Source: an uncultured Clostridia bacterium
GTDB lineage: Bacteria > Bacillota > Clostridia > Christensenellales > UBA1242
DNA: 45,750 nucleotides
NCBI GenBank assembly: GCA_946484195.1
Contig: CAMLSW010000004.1
Coordinates: 1-45,750, forward strand
Reading direction: 5' to 3'
This document shows, piece after piece, positions 14,207 to 23,808 of the stretch. Made by a program: the position numbers and the translations under genes. The notes beneath the pieces were generated by a model. It was given only the letters and a program-made list of their open reading frames with translations. It did not search any database and was not told the origin of the DNA. The stretch's first letter is position 1. Every line of letters begins with the position of its first letter.

Positions 14207-16828
14207 CTAATTTTCAAACATTTCTTGAACGAATTCGCTTGCCACGATTCGAATGTTAGTTCTTTTAGCAGGACCTGTGATAAGGAATGCACAACCTCTC
14301 GGCAGGTTGACAATATTATCACTTTCAGTTTCGTTTATTTGTCCTGCTTTTTCATAAAGTGAACATAGATCACTCATGTCATTTGGTGCAAGAGAGAATA
14401 TAAGCGAATACTGGCTTACATTTATAATCGCAGAACTCTTTCTTGCAATTTCAGGACTACCGACAAAGTCCTTTACATTTTGAGTGATGACTATTTCCAT
14501 ACCATCATACTTTCTAATTCGCTTGGCTAGGTTATACATAAAGTCCAATGCTATTGGGTATTTGTCATCAATAAACACATGAGCTTCGTCAATCGCAACT
14601 ATGATCTTTCGGTTTGTGTTATAGATCCTATTGTAATCACGATTTTTTATTACTTCGTTGTCTAGCCATTTTAGAACTAAAAGCATTTGTGCATTTGCTA
14701 TCACATTATTTTTATTTGCAAGTAACTTTTGAAAGTTAAAGCATACAAAATTTTCTTGTGGTGCAAATGTTGTATATCCATTCCATAGTGCTGAATTTCT
14801 TCCACCTTTTTTGAACTTGCTTAAATAGTTTGATAGAACTTTCAAGCACGATTTATTGTAATCGTCTTTTTCTTGTTCGAGTTTACTGTCTACTAGATCA
14901 GCTAGGTCTTGGAAGATAGGGTAATCTTTTGGTGTAAGCTTTGAAAGGTCTGTTTTGCCTGTAATGTTTTTTAGCGAGTATGTTTCTAGGATTAATTTAT
15001 TTAAAAGTTCTAGACTATCTGCATTTATTCCAACTAGTATCAATCTGAAGAATTCTTCTAGGAATTGCAGATGCGAATAGAACGAATTGTTTGTTCCGTC
15101 TGCATTTTCGTCATCTAGTGAGTCTATTATTTGAAATGGATTAATTCGTCCATCCCTGCTACTAGATACATCAAGAACAGAGCCTTTCATATTTTTTGCT
15201 AGATTTGTGTACTCATTTTCAGGATCTAGAATAAATACCTTTGAATTATCACTTGCTAGTCCTGTCAGTATTGTTTTAGTTGCAAATGATTTACCTGAAC
15301 CTGACTTTCCAATGATGACCATGTTTGAGTTAACTCTCTCATCGTCACGCTTGAAAAAGTCTACAAATGTTGGTAGTTTATTCTCTCCAATTAAAATTCC
15401 TTTTTCATCCAATATTGCATTGCTTACGAATGGGAATGAAGATGCTAGTGCTGACGAGTTAAGTCCTCTTGTTAAATTTAGTTTATTTAACTTTGAAATA
15501 CTGCTTGCTAAATAACCATCAATTTGTCTACCAAATAACTCGCTAAACTTAAAACCCATTTCTTTTAATTTTCTTCTAACAAATCGTTTGTTCGTGGTTT
15601 GTTTACTTTCGTCATAGGCAGTTATTATTAAGGTTGTGTCAAGGAATGTTTCGTTGTCGTTTTGCAGTCCAATAAGTGTGCTTTGCAAACTTGAAAGGTG
15701 TGTTTCTTTGTCAATTTGACTTGAAGCCTTTCCTAAATCCCTTTGACTTAATAATTCGTTTATAGCACCGTCTATTCGTTTGATTGCCTTTATTTTATCT
15801 ACAGGGGTTGCTTTTAAAACTACTTTTGTATTTGGCAAGTCAAACAAATCTTGTCCCCAAGCATTTGGCACTTGAAGTGGATAATCAGTTATTACAAAAT
15901 GTGTAAGCCATTTATCATCTTGTATAACTCTTGAAGATTTAAATGCAACGCTATTTGGAACACTTGCTGATAAGTAGTCCTTTGGTTGCAGTTTGTCAAA
16001 ATCTCTTTCGTCAAAATCATTTGTATAAGAATATTTAATAAATTTTGCCAATTCTTTATCCGTTAACTGTTTACTTTCTAAACCATTGTTGTTTAGCGAA
16101 TTTATGATTAAAGATAATGTTCCTTTTAGGCTTTTGTTATCTATATCGTGCAAAACTATATAGTAGTAACTTGAAAGCACTTTTTCTTCTGAATTGAATT
16201 TATCAATGATGTTAATTCTATCTTCAAGAACATTTGCTCTTGCTCTGAACTCTTCTTCACTTAACTGCTTATTTTCGTTTGCTTCAATAAGTTCCTGTAT
16301 TTTAGTAAGTTCATTGCTGATATAATTATCAAAGATTACAGGTCTTTCAAGTTTGACAATATTGATTTCTTGGAATATTCCAACATTTTTTAAGATGTTA
16401 GAGATAACGCCATCAATAAAGTAGTTTTGCTTAAATTCGCTAAGCATATTAAACTCTATTGGCTTGACTTCTATCACACCTGTGTATCCACCATCTTTTT
16501 GGCGAATCACATCGTTTTCAATAGAAGAATAAGGGACTATGTTTCCGATATTAGATTTTCCATGATTTGCTTTTTTAAATTTCTTTCGTGAGAATGTGTA
16601 TTTCAAACCATAGACTAAAGCCTGATAAAGTTTAATTTCGCCAATTGGTATAAACAACGGAGCAAATACAATAAGTATTACCATTGCTATAATCCATTTG
16701 CTTTGCAGATTACTTGATACTGCAAGTGCAAGCATAGCAAGTGCAAAGACGGCAAGTATCACATCTGCAATGGTTACACCTTTATAGAATTGAAGTTTAA
16801 CCTTTGTGTTCTTCGGTATTATTCGCAC
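14207..16828 (-). CDS. virB4: VirB4-type conjugation ATPase with PrgI-like membrane N-terminus
   Basis: The 873-aa protein has Walker A GKSGSGKSF at about residue 505 and Walker B IIVAIDEAHVFID at about 743. The first 80 residues contain two membrane segments, resembling the small PrgI-type protein usually encoded separately, so this looks like a PrgI-VirB4 fusion. The start is GTG, with GGAGGTG, inside the VirB6 gene (32-nt overlap). VirB4 energises pilus assembly and substrate passage in type IV secretion. It resembles the Mbov_0397 ICE ATPase group as I recall it. Confidence 0.93.
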   Translation of the reverse strand: MRIIPKNTKVKLQFYKGVTIADVILAVFALAMLALAVSSNLQSKWIIAMVILIVFAPLFIPIGEIKLYQALVYGLKYTFSRKKFKKANHGKSNIGNIVPYSSIENDVIRQKDGGYTGVIEVKPIEFNMLSEFKQNYFIDGVISNILKNVGIFQEINIVKLERPVIFDNYISNELTKIQELIEANENKQLSEEEFRARANVLEDRINIIDKFNSEEKVLSSYYYIVLHDIDNKSLKGTLSLIINSLNNNGLESKQLTDKELAKFIKYSYTNDFDERDFDKLQPKDYLSASVPNSVAFKSSRVIQDDKWLTHFVITDYPLQVPNAWGQDLFDLPNTKVVLKATPVDKIKAIKRIDGAINELLSQRDLGKASSQIDKETHLSSLQSTLIGLQNDNETFLDTTLIITAYDESKQTTNKRFVRRKLKEMGFKFSELFGRQIDGYLASSISKLNKLNLTRGLNSSALASSFPFVSNAILDEKGILIGENKLPTFVDFFKRDDERVNSNMVIIGKSGSGKSFATKTILTGLASDNSKVFILDPENEYTNLAKNMKGSVLDVSSSRDGRINPFQIIDSLDDENADGTNNSFYSHLQFLEEFFRLILVGINADSLELLNKLILETYSLKNITGKTDLSKLTPKDYPIFQDLADLVDSKLEQEKDDYNKSCLKVLSNYLSKFKKGGRNSALWNGYTTFAPQENFVCFNFQKLLANKNNVIANAQMLLVLKWLDNEVIKNRDYNRIYNTNRKIIVAIDEAHVFIDDKYPIALDFMYNLAKRIRKYDGMEIVITQNVKDFVGSPEIARKSSAIINVSQYSLIFSLAPNDMSDLCSLYEKAGQINETESDNIVNLPRGCAFLITGPAKRTNIRIVASEFVQEMFEN

Positions 16829-18200
16829 TTGGCACCTCCGTTATTTTTGGTTTTCGTTTTATTGCTTGTGCATGATTGAAAAGCGTGTCGCCTTTAATGA
16901 CATTATTCATTCGTGGCACGAAGTTTTTACCCATGCCAACCACTCCACCTTTTGCGAGATCTTTCATAACTCCAAGTGGCATTGTTGCCAGACGCATAGG
17001 CATCTTTGCCCACCTTTGTGCTTTGGTTGGATTTTCAAGTCCTGCCACACTTTTTGAGGTAGGTGAAGTGAAAGTGCTTTTCATTCCACCTGTAAAGCCA
17101 CCAGACTTGTTTCCATCCATGTATGCTTTACCACCAAGAACAGCTCCACCAACTGCAAGTGCAGTCGTTCCCACAGCTCTTGTAATGTTTTTGCCTGTTC
17201 TCATATTGGCAATTAGTTCACGAGTTTCACTTCCACCTGCATGGCTACCTGTAAGATTTGCAATAACTATGTTTGCCTTAGTTACTGCAAAGGCTCCACC
17301 AATAAGGAAGAGAATATGGACTATGCCATTTTTAAAGGCATTTCCAAAGAATGTGATTTGTTGAACTTGTGGAATTATGATAAAGAATAGATTCATTGAT
17401 AGTATGATTCCGTATGCACCAAGAACCTTACCAATCATCATTTCTTTCCATTGTTTAAATCTCTGTCCATCATCGGTAGGTATGGTGGACACACTAATAG
17501 GCGACACTATATAAAGCAAGATGATATCGAATATCCTTTGTATGAAACTTATTGCACTGATAACGAACATTATGAGAATAACTAGGCTACCTATAATTCC
17601 AACAAAGAAGTCTAAATCTCTTATTTTGTAGTATTGACTTACGACATCTTTATCGTTGTAATCTAGTTCGCCAGTTATAAATTTTATTTCGATTTCTTCT
17701 CGCTCATCAGGATCTCCAATGTATGCGTAGTAACCACTTGTCACTAGTATTTGACCACCGATAGTTGCATCTTGTCCTGTTTCCAAAACATAGGGATTCA
17801 TTGCTGTATTAACGGACTTCACTATTGTGTTTGAAAGTGTAATACCTGCAAGCAAAACGAAGGGAACAATCAAGAAAATAATGAAACTTTGTAATGACTT
17901 TCCGAGTATCAAAGTTTTACTTTTCTTATTCTCTCCATTTGCATATTCGCTTCTGATTATTGCAACTATTACAAACACGACGAGCAGAGCAACTGCGACA
18001 AGCATCACTATTAAAAACGATTTTTTAACTGTGTCAGAAAGTAAAAAGTTGGATAATAAATCGGTTTCATTTCCATCTACATTTACGGGTTCAATTCCTG
18101 CTAGAGTATAGAAAATATCTTTTATGAAATCTATGATGTAGCAGATTGATTTTTGAATTCCGTAAAGTAAATCAAATATCCAATTAGTTAACCAATCCAT
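16797..18200 (-). CDS. virB6: VirB6/TrbL-like polytopic channel protein
   Basis: The 467-aa protein has about six membrane segments (about residues 60-82, 100-125, 190-215, 222-240, 252-275, 288-312), then a Gly-rich cytoplasmic tail (GGFTGGMKS). Size, topology and place between a pilin/lipoprotein pair and VirB4 match the Bacillota VirB6-like/Mbov_0396-type inner channel. AAGGAG precedes the start 3 nt after the lipoprotein gene. Confidence 0.85.
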   Translation of the reverse strand: MDWLTNWIFDLLYGIQKSICYIIDFIKDIFYTLAGIEPVNVDGNETDLLSNFLLSDTVKKSFLIVMLVAVALLVVFVIVAIIRSEYANGENKKSKTLILGKSLQSFIIFLIVPFVLLAGITLSNTIVKSVNTAMNPYVLETGQDATIGGQILVTSGYYAYIGDPDEREEIEIKFITGELDYNDKDVVSQYYKIRDLDFFVGIIGSLVILIMFVISAISFIQRIFDIILLYIVSPISVSTIPTDDGQRFKQWKEMMIGKVLGAYGIILSMNLFFIIIPQVQQITFFGNAFKNGIVHILFLIGGAFAVTKANIVIANLTGSHAGGSETRELIANMRTGKNITRAVGTTALAVGGAVLGGKAYMDGNKSGGFTGGMKSTFTSPTSKSVAGLENPTKAQRWAKMPMRLATMPLGVMKDLAKGGVVGMGKNFVPRMNNVIKGDTLFNHAQAIKRKPKITEVPSANNTEEHKG

Positions 18201-18202
18201 TT

Positions 18203-18712
18203 TTACTCCTTTAAGAAGATAATTAGACTGTCAAACTGAAAGGCTGTTTTATCTTCACTTTTGTTTTCTTCTACCTCTATATAAAATTCAGTTTGGCTAT
18301 TACAACTGACTGGATCTGAAAAGAATAAATCTATATCAGTTGTAACGCCTTTTGATAATGTTTTTGTTTTAATAGATTTGCTATCTCCATCAATGTAAGT
18401 TGTAAATTTAAGAGTGCAATCTTCTGAACTTCGAACTATAAAAACTACACCTCGAATTTGACAACTTTTCTTTAAACTTATATCTAATTTGCAGTAAGGT
18501 TTGCTTTGAATACTAGAGTTAAACTCCGTGTCGTCAACGAGTGTTCTCATCTCATAATAAACACTATTACCATCATCATCTTCGGCATCCACGCCATAGA
18601 AAATTTCGCAATAATTTTCTTCTGAAACTACACCGTCAACACAGCCTGTGAATAAAATTACCACTAGGACAATCACGGATAATAGACATATTATTTTGAG
18701 AACTTTTTTCAT
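18203..18712 (-). CDS. Lipoprotein of the conjugation operon
   Basis: The 169-aa protein has a signal peptide with lipobox LFTGC (Cys at about 24). The exported part is beta-rich and acidic (GVDAEDDDGNS, IYIDGDSKS-like stretches). It is encoded between the pilin and VirB6 genes with tight spacing, so it probably sits on the outer face of the membrane as part of the mating apparatus, in the way VirB7-like or TcpC-like parts do. No family recognised. Confidence 0.75.
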   Translation of the reverse strand: MKKVLKIICLLSVIVLVVILFTGCVDGVVSEENYCEIFYGVDAEDDDGNSVYYEMRTLVDDTEFNSSIQSKPYCKLDISLKKSCQIRGVVFIVRSSEDCTLKFTTYIDGDSKSIKTKTLSKGVTTDIDLFFSDPVSCNSQTEFYIEVEENKSEDKTAFQFDSLIIFLKE

Positions 18713-18727
18713 CTTATTTTTCCTTTA

Positions 18728-19024
18728 TTAAGTTGTAATTTGACTGCCTACCCAGTCTTGCAAAATAGGCATTAAAATCTTCAGTCCGACTATCAAAACA
18801 AATATAACAACGAAGCCTATAATTGCTCCTATCAAATCTTTCTTCGCTTTTTCTCTCGAACCTGCTTCATCAGCTTTGGCTAGCTTGACTCCGAGCACGA
18901 TACAATAGATCGTGCCGATTGCTCCAACGAGTCCAATAGCTGGCCATAAGATTGCGTTAATAATTTCTAAAACTGGTGATGTTACTGGTGTAAAATCTAC
19001 CGATGCAAGTAAACTTCTAAACAT
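18728..19024 (-). CDS. VirB2-like pilin (Mbov_0395-type)
   Basis: The 98-aa protein has two hydrophobic segments (about residues 20-47 and 66-90) separated by a short charged loop (KADEAGSREKAKKD). This is the classic two-helix conjugative pilin layout and matches T4SS pilin-like proteins of Bacillota and mycoplasma ICEs. TTGGAGGAAA precedes the ATG. It is the first gene after a 248-bp gap, so it may be transcribed separately from the surface-protein gene. Confidence 0.8.
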   Translation of the reverse strand: MFRSLLASVDFTPVTSPVLEIINAILWPAIGLVGAIGTIYCIVLGVKLAKADEAGSREKAKKDLIGAIIGFVVIFVLIVGLKILMPILQDWVGSQITT

Positions 19025-19272
19025 TAATTTCCTCCAAAATATATTTATTTTCTCTCTTTCAATTTTGAAGTTCTAAGCTCACTTACTGCATAAAATCTAA
19101 ACTGGGTTTCCCAGTTGTAGCAGAGATAGAGGTGTGCGTCAAAATGCGTCACTGCGATAAGGGGGTGCGTCAAAATATGCCTTTATTTTCTAGGCTTTTT
19201 GGCGTGTTTTTAGCATTTTGAGCCACCTCTTTTCCTGCTTATTAAATAAAAGCCCAATATATCTCTAAAAAT
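19025..19272. other. Gap in the conjugation operon with repeats and a hairpin
   Basis: It contains a perfect AACTGGG/CCCAGTT hairpin (19100-19116), two direct copies of GTGCGTCAAAAT (19134-19145, 19165-19176) and a weak GCCT/AGGC hairpin with T-tracts (19179-19200). No gene. It may hold a terminator for the surface-protein message or a processing site that sets pilin levels. Confidence 0.4.
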
Positions 19273-22200
19273 CTACTTTTCTTCGATGCTATCTACTTCT
19301 TCGGTCGTTTCTTCAATGGTTGTGATTTCTCCTTTGCCTTTGAAGAATCCTTTTCTTGTTGAGACTAAAAATATTATGATAATAACCACTATTGCAAGTA
19401 GTCCACCGAACAGTGCAATGGTAGCACCATTGAACGAATAGACAATTGTAAATTCGTATTCCGTTAGGTTACCTGCAATGTCACTTGCAATCAATTTATA
19501 AGTTCCTGCATTTTCAAGTTTGCCACCAAGTTCATATTCTTCTTCAGTTCCGTTATTTATCAAAGTGAGGAAGATAGGTGTTTCTGATGGGTTTCTTGTG
19601 GTTACTTCACTCTTCGTATAACCACCATTTTCAACGCCCACTAGATCAATTGTAGGTGGTGTTGTATCTAGAGTTAAATTAAAGCTAAACTCTTTATTTA
19701 CCGAGTTATCAAACACTGTAATTTTGTATTGCCCCTCATCAACTAAATAGAGAACACTGTCTTTATTTTCTTGTTCTAAAACGACATCATTTTTTTGAAT
19801 TTCAGTGACTGTAATATCATTATTAAATGTTGTTTCAATTCTCTTTATTGGGGTGTTCAAAATAAGGAAGTCGAAGTATTCTTGATTGCCAATTTCATCT
19901 GTTAAAACGAATTGATAATAAGCATCTTCATTTAATATTTGCTCAAACTGATAATCTATTTCTTCGCCATTTTTATACATTGTTATAGTGAGTTCTTCTT
20001 TTGATATTACTCGAACGCCACCATTTGAAATACCACCTTTAAAGGTATTGATGTCGTATAGAATTTTGTTATCAATTGTGAAGTTAAATTCTACAAAATT
20101 GCCAGCTCTGTCGCTTACAATAACTTCGTATTTTCCGTTGAGTTTTATCTCATCTCCACTAGAGTAAGTGCCGAGCTTTTCTTCATCCCTAGTGATAGTT
20201 GCTGTGACAAATTCTTCTTCCCAAACTACCTGAACGAAATTTGATGTTATTCCGTTATTTTCCACTCCAATGAGAGAGGCAATGGGACTTGTTTTGTCAA
20301 TAGTAAACTCAAAGAAAATCGTGTTTCCAAAGTTATCATAAATCTTTACGATATAGTCGCCCTCATCGTTAAAGTTAGTGCCAAACGAATAAGGGTAACT
20401 TTCTCCATTCCTGCTTATCTCAATGTTGAGTTCTTCATTGTCTACAAACTTTATACTCTTATTTGTATATCTAATATTTTCAATTGTTGCTTCCTGATTA
20501 TCTGCATAAATTGTGAAGTCCAAAGTTTTATCTATTTCAAAAGTTTTTGTTGTTAGATTACCTATATCATCTGTTAATGTTATTTTATAAACTCCTTCAG
20601 TTGTCAGTATTTGACCATTTAGATACCTATTTTCAGTTCCATTATTAAGGGTATAAATTGCAGACCATCCACCTTGAATTTCCCAAGTTGCATACACATC
20701 ACTTGAGGTTGTTCCAAAGTCTGAAACTCCATACAATGTGAGTTCAGGTTTAATTGTTTTTATTGTAAATTTATAAGTGTTGAAGTTCTCATCATCGGTT
20801 AAATCATATAGCAAAATTTTGTAATCATTATTGATATTTTCTTTTGCTAAAATCTCAAGTCTTACAGTAGAATTTCCATCTTCTTTAATTTCACTTATCT
20901 CTATTGGAATGTCATTTTCATACACAACTGCAATATATTTTGATGCATTGTAAGTGAATGAAACATCTCCATTTGTTCTACCACCATCTTTTACACCTTT
21001 AAGTATTCCAAGTGGCAAGTCCTTTTCAAACTTAAATTCACTAGTTGTAACTCGTCCAAAGTTGTCGGTTAATTCTACTTTGTAGAGTCCACCTTTGTTG
21101 AATGTGTATTGCTTAGTGGTGGGAGATATATAGATAAGTTCGTTTGTATCATCGTTTGGATATTCGTCATATCCATTGCTGTTATTTAAGATGTTTTCAT
21201 TTCTATAAATTTTAATGTCGGTCACTTGGTTATAATTTTCGCCAGATAGTATAGTGACTTTTACTTGGTTGTTATCGTTTATGGTTTCAAACCTAACCTT
21301 AGGCGATTGACCTAACAAACACACTTTAAATGAATAGTTGTTTCCAGCCCTGTCGTAACAGGTTATGTTAAATTCGCCAGTTCCAAATTCAGTTAGATTT
21401 GGCAATTCATCTCCGTATGAATAGTTGTAAGTTGTTCCATCAGGACACCTTACCTTTACCACATACCAAGTGTCATCTTCAATGATATTATCTATCTTAA
21501 ATTCTTCATAATAGAAAATAAGTTCGTTATTTTTAGGTATATCATTGGCAGATATTGTATGTGTAAAACTTTCATCTTCGCCATAATTTTTAACTGTAAC
21601 TTCAAGTATTGGTGCTTGCAGATCAAGGAATACATAGTAATCAGTTTCGTGACCAACATAGTCTAATTCTGCTATTTGATAAAGCCCGTGTCTTGAAACT
21701 TGATCTTTGAATGGTATGTTATAAAGTAAGAGTGACCAGTTATCTCCTGCATCTTCTGCATATTTGTAGTAGATTTGATAACTTTCGTCATTTCCATCAG
21801 TTCTAAAAACAAAGTCGTTTGCAAGATAAGCTGGTATGTCGTTTGCATTCCACAAGTTGTCGTACATGTCATCGTTTATAACATTGCCATAATTGTTAGG
21901 ATAAATATCCGTTCTATAGTCGAAATATTGAGCTAGACTTACATAATCTAATGCGTAATGTTCTATTGCTTTGTTTAATAATTCCTCGTCAAAGTAATAC
22001 ACATAAAGTTCTTCGTTATCTATTGATTTGTAGTACCAGTAGTTTCCAACCTTTATACTATCTCCGTTTGCGACTAAATTTAGATAATGAAAATCGTCTA
22101 TATTTTCTAAATAATAATTAGTAACTAAATTTGCTTTTTCGCTTGCTTTGGCTTTTTCTAGTGCATCTTCATAATATCTGAATGAGTATGTTCCATAATC

Positions 22201-23808
22201 ATTGAAGCCATAAGGAATAGAAGTGATATACCATTTTGAAATCTTATAGTCTGATTCATCTGATATTTCCAATAAGTTTTTGCTAGGCGACTTAGTATCA
22301 ATTGTAAATTTGCTTGTAATTGAGTTTCCTGCCATATCGACAATTGTTAGGGTGTAATCTCCATTTTCGCCAAGCCAAGTGCCACTTTCTATCTCATAAG
22401 TTTGATTGTTGAAAGTGAGATATGCCTTTTCAGGGCTTTCAGTATTATCTGCACCAAATACAATTTGCACTTGATCTTTAAATTTTCCACCTGTAATTAA
22501 TTGAGATTTAGCAAGTGTTGTTTGATCAGTTATAATTGAACCTTTTGAGAAGTTATCAATTGCATTTGTATTTTCGTAGTTAAATGTAACATCAGGAATC
22601 ATTGAGTCAAGGACACAATAATAAGTGGTATATTTGCCCTCAGCACCATCTTCTATCTCAACTGTCGTAACTCCCTCGTTGATAATTGCCATTTTAAGCC
22701 CATCAGCATAAGGTAGACAGTTACTACTTTCGATTGGTATTTGTTTTAAACCATTTACTTTTGTGTAATTGTTAAGATTTGAAGATGTTACAATATAGGC
22801 ACTAGGCGAGAAAAATACATTTCCATATTGCGAAACATAGTCGTAGTCAGCAGTAAGGGTGTTTGACCAATTTCTATTCGATCTTGGCATGAAGCCACTC
22901 ATAAACGAATAGATGTCAGTGTAATCAAAAGAGCCACCCCACCAACCATTTTCCCAATAACCAGTTCCTCGTAAAACTATTGTGATATAAGGGGAACTAC
23001 AATAATCCCAATCACATAGTTTATAATACTCATCTCCTGGATTAACTCCATTATTGCGATATCTTCCTGAACCCATTGTGTTGGCATTATTGTCATGGAC
23101 ATATGAGGTTAATACATCATCAGGATCTTCGCCTCTATCCCAAGTAATTTCAAAGTAGGCTCCACTCTTAAATTTGGCGTTTAAGATTGTTCCGAGAAAT
23201 CCTTTGTAGTTATAGGGCATTAAATTTGTCTTTACCCAAATTTCTGATTGGTAATCTATTATTTCATCACTGTATCCAAAGTTTCCGTCTTTCCACCAAC
23301 TAACATCTAGAATACCATCATCGTCATAAATTGCTCTTCCATCAGTTCTAACGACTTTAAAATAGTCAACAAATGATGCGTATTTCCAACCACCATAGCT
23401 TGTATCTTTTGTGTGATTGACAACGGTTAAGTCAGGATATGCATTGAGTTGTCCCTCAGGATATTTTGATTGGATATAAAGGGTTTCAGCTGATATTGAG
23501 TCCTTTGTTATATAAGGCATAGTTGATACCAAGCCAGGAACGTGTTCTACTTTATAAGGTAATCTTGTAATAACAGAGCCATCGGACTGAACAAGATAAG
23601 GAAGATTAGTAACACGGTCACCACCTCTAGCAGTTGATGGATCGTAATAACTGTAATCAGGATCATTCTTTTCAGTGGTATATGTGCAAGCAAGTGAGAC
23701 CATTTGTGGAATTCCTGTGCTTGTTAACATGATACTCAAACAAACTATTAATAAAGTGCATAGTTGCCAAAACTTAAACTTTCGTTTAGGTTTTGTTTTA
23801 TGATTCAT
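19273..23808 (-). CDS. 1511-aa Ig-like cell-surface protein of the conjugation operon
   Basis: It has a basic N-terminus and signal peptide (about residues 15-42), a unique Trp/Tyr-rich region (about 45-480), and then six or more tandem beta-sandwich repeats. Each repeat ends with a phrase like FTIDTKSP or LTLDTTPP, then GVENGG, about 80-90 residues apart, like bacterial Ig-like repeats. A C-terminal membrane helix (about 1460-1480) is followed by RKGFFKGKG and an acidic tail. It is therefore anchored by a helix and not by sortase. It overlaps VirD4 by 11 nt. It is probably a mating-pair contact protein, like the large surface protein of mycoplasma ICEs; that role is inference. Confidence 0.8.
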   Translation of the reverse strand: MNHKTKPKRKFKFWQLCTLLIVCLSIMLTSTGIPQMVSLACTYTTEKNDPDYSYYDPSTARGGDRVTNLPYLVQSDGSVITRLPYKVEHVPGLVSTMPYITKDSISAETLYIQSKYPEGQLNAYPDLTVVNHTKDTSYGGWKYASFVDYFKVVRTDGRAIYDDDGILDVSWWKDGNFGYSDEIIDYQSEIWVKTNLMPYNYKGFLGTILNAKFKSGAYFEITWDRGEDPDDVLTSYVHDNNANTMGSGRYRNNGVNPGDEYYKLCDWDYCSSPYITIVLRGTGYWENGWWGGSFDYTDIYSFMSGFMPRSNRNWSNTLTADYDYVSQYGNVFFSPSAYIVTSSNLNNYTKVNGLKQIPIESSNCLPYADGLKMAIINEGVTTVEIEDGAEGKYTTYYCVLDSMIPDVTFNYENTNAIDNFSKGSIITDQTTLAKSQLITGGKFKDQVQIVFGADNTESPEKAYLTFNNQTYEIESGTWLGENGDYTLTIVDMAGNSITSKFTIDTKSPSKNLLEISDESDYKISKWYITSIPYGFNDYGTYSFRYYEDALEKAKASEKANLVTNYYLENIDDFHYLNLVANGDSIKVGNYWYYKSIDNEELYVYYFDEELLNKAIEHYALDYVSLAQYFDYRTDIYPNNYGNVINDDMYDNLWNANDIPAYLANDFVFRTDGNDESYQIYYKYAEDAGDNWSLLLYNIPFKDQVSRHGLYQIAELDYVGHETDYYVFLDLQAPILEVTVKNYGEDESFTHTISANDIPKNNELIFYYEEFKIDNIIEDDTWYVVKVRCPDGTTYNYSYGDELPNLTEFGTGEFNITCYDRAGNNYSFKVCLLGQSPKVRFETINDNNQVKVTILSGENYNQVTDIKIYRNENILNNSNGYDEYPNDDTNELIYISPTTKQYTFNKGGLYKVELTDNFGRVTTSEFKFEKDLPLGILKGVKDGGRTNGDVSFTYNASKYIAVVYENDIPIEISEIKEDGNSTVRLEILAKENINNDYKILLYDLTDDENFNTYKFTIKTIKPELTLYGVSDFGTTSSDVYATWEIQGGWSAIYTLNNGTENRYLNGQILTTEGVYKITLTDDIGNLTTKTFEIDKTLDFTIYADNQEATIENIRYTNKSIKFVDNEELNIEISRNGESYPYSFGTNFNDEGDYIVKIYDNFGNTIFFEFTIDKTSPIASLIGVENNGITSNFVQVVWEEEFVTATITRDEEKLGTYSSGDEIKLNGKYEVIVSDRAGNFVEFNFTIDNKILYDINTFKGGISNGGVRVISKEELTITMYKNGEEIDYQFEQILNEDAYYQFVLTDEIGNQEYFDFLILNTPIKRIETTFNNDITVTEIQKNDVVLEQENKDSVLYLVDEGQYKITVFDNSVNKEFSFNLTLDTTPPTIDLVGVENGGYTKSEVTTRNPSETPIFLTLINNGTEEEYELGGKLENAGTYKLIASDIAGNLTEYEFTIVYSFNGATIALFGGLLAIVVIIIIFLVSTRKGFFKGKGEITTIEETTEEVDSIEEK

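Noticed and set aside
19134-19176. CRISPR-like short direct repeats (GTGCGTCAAAAT)
   Set aside because: Only two copies of 12 bp, with no spacer series and no cas genes anywhere in the window.
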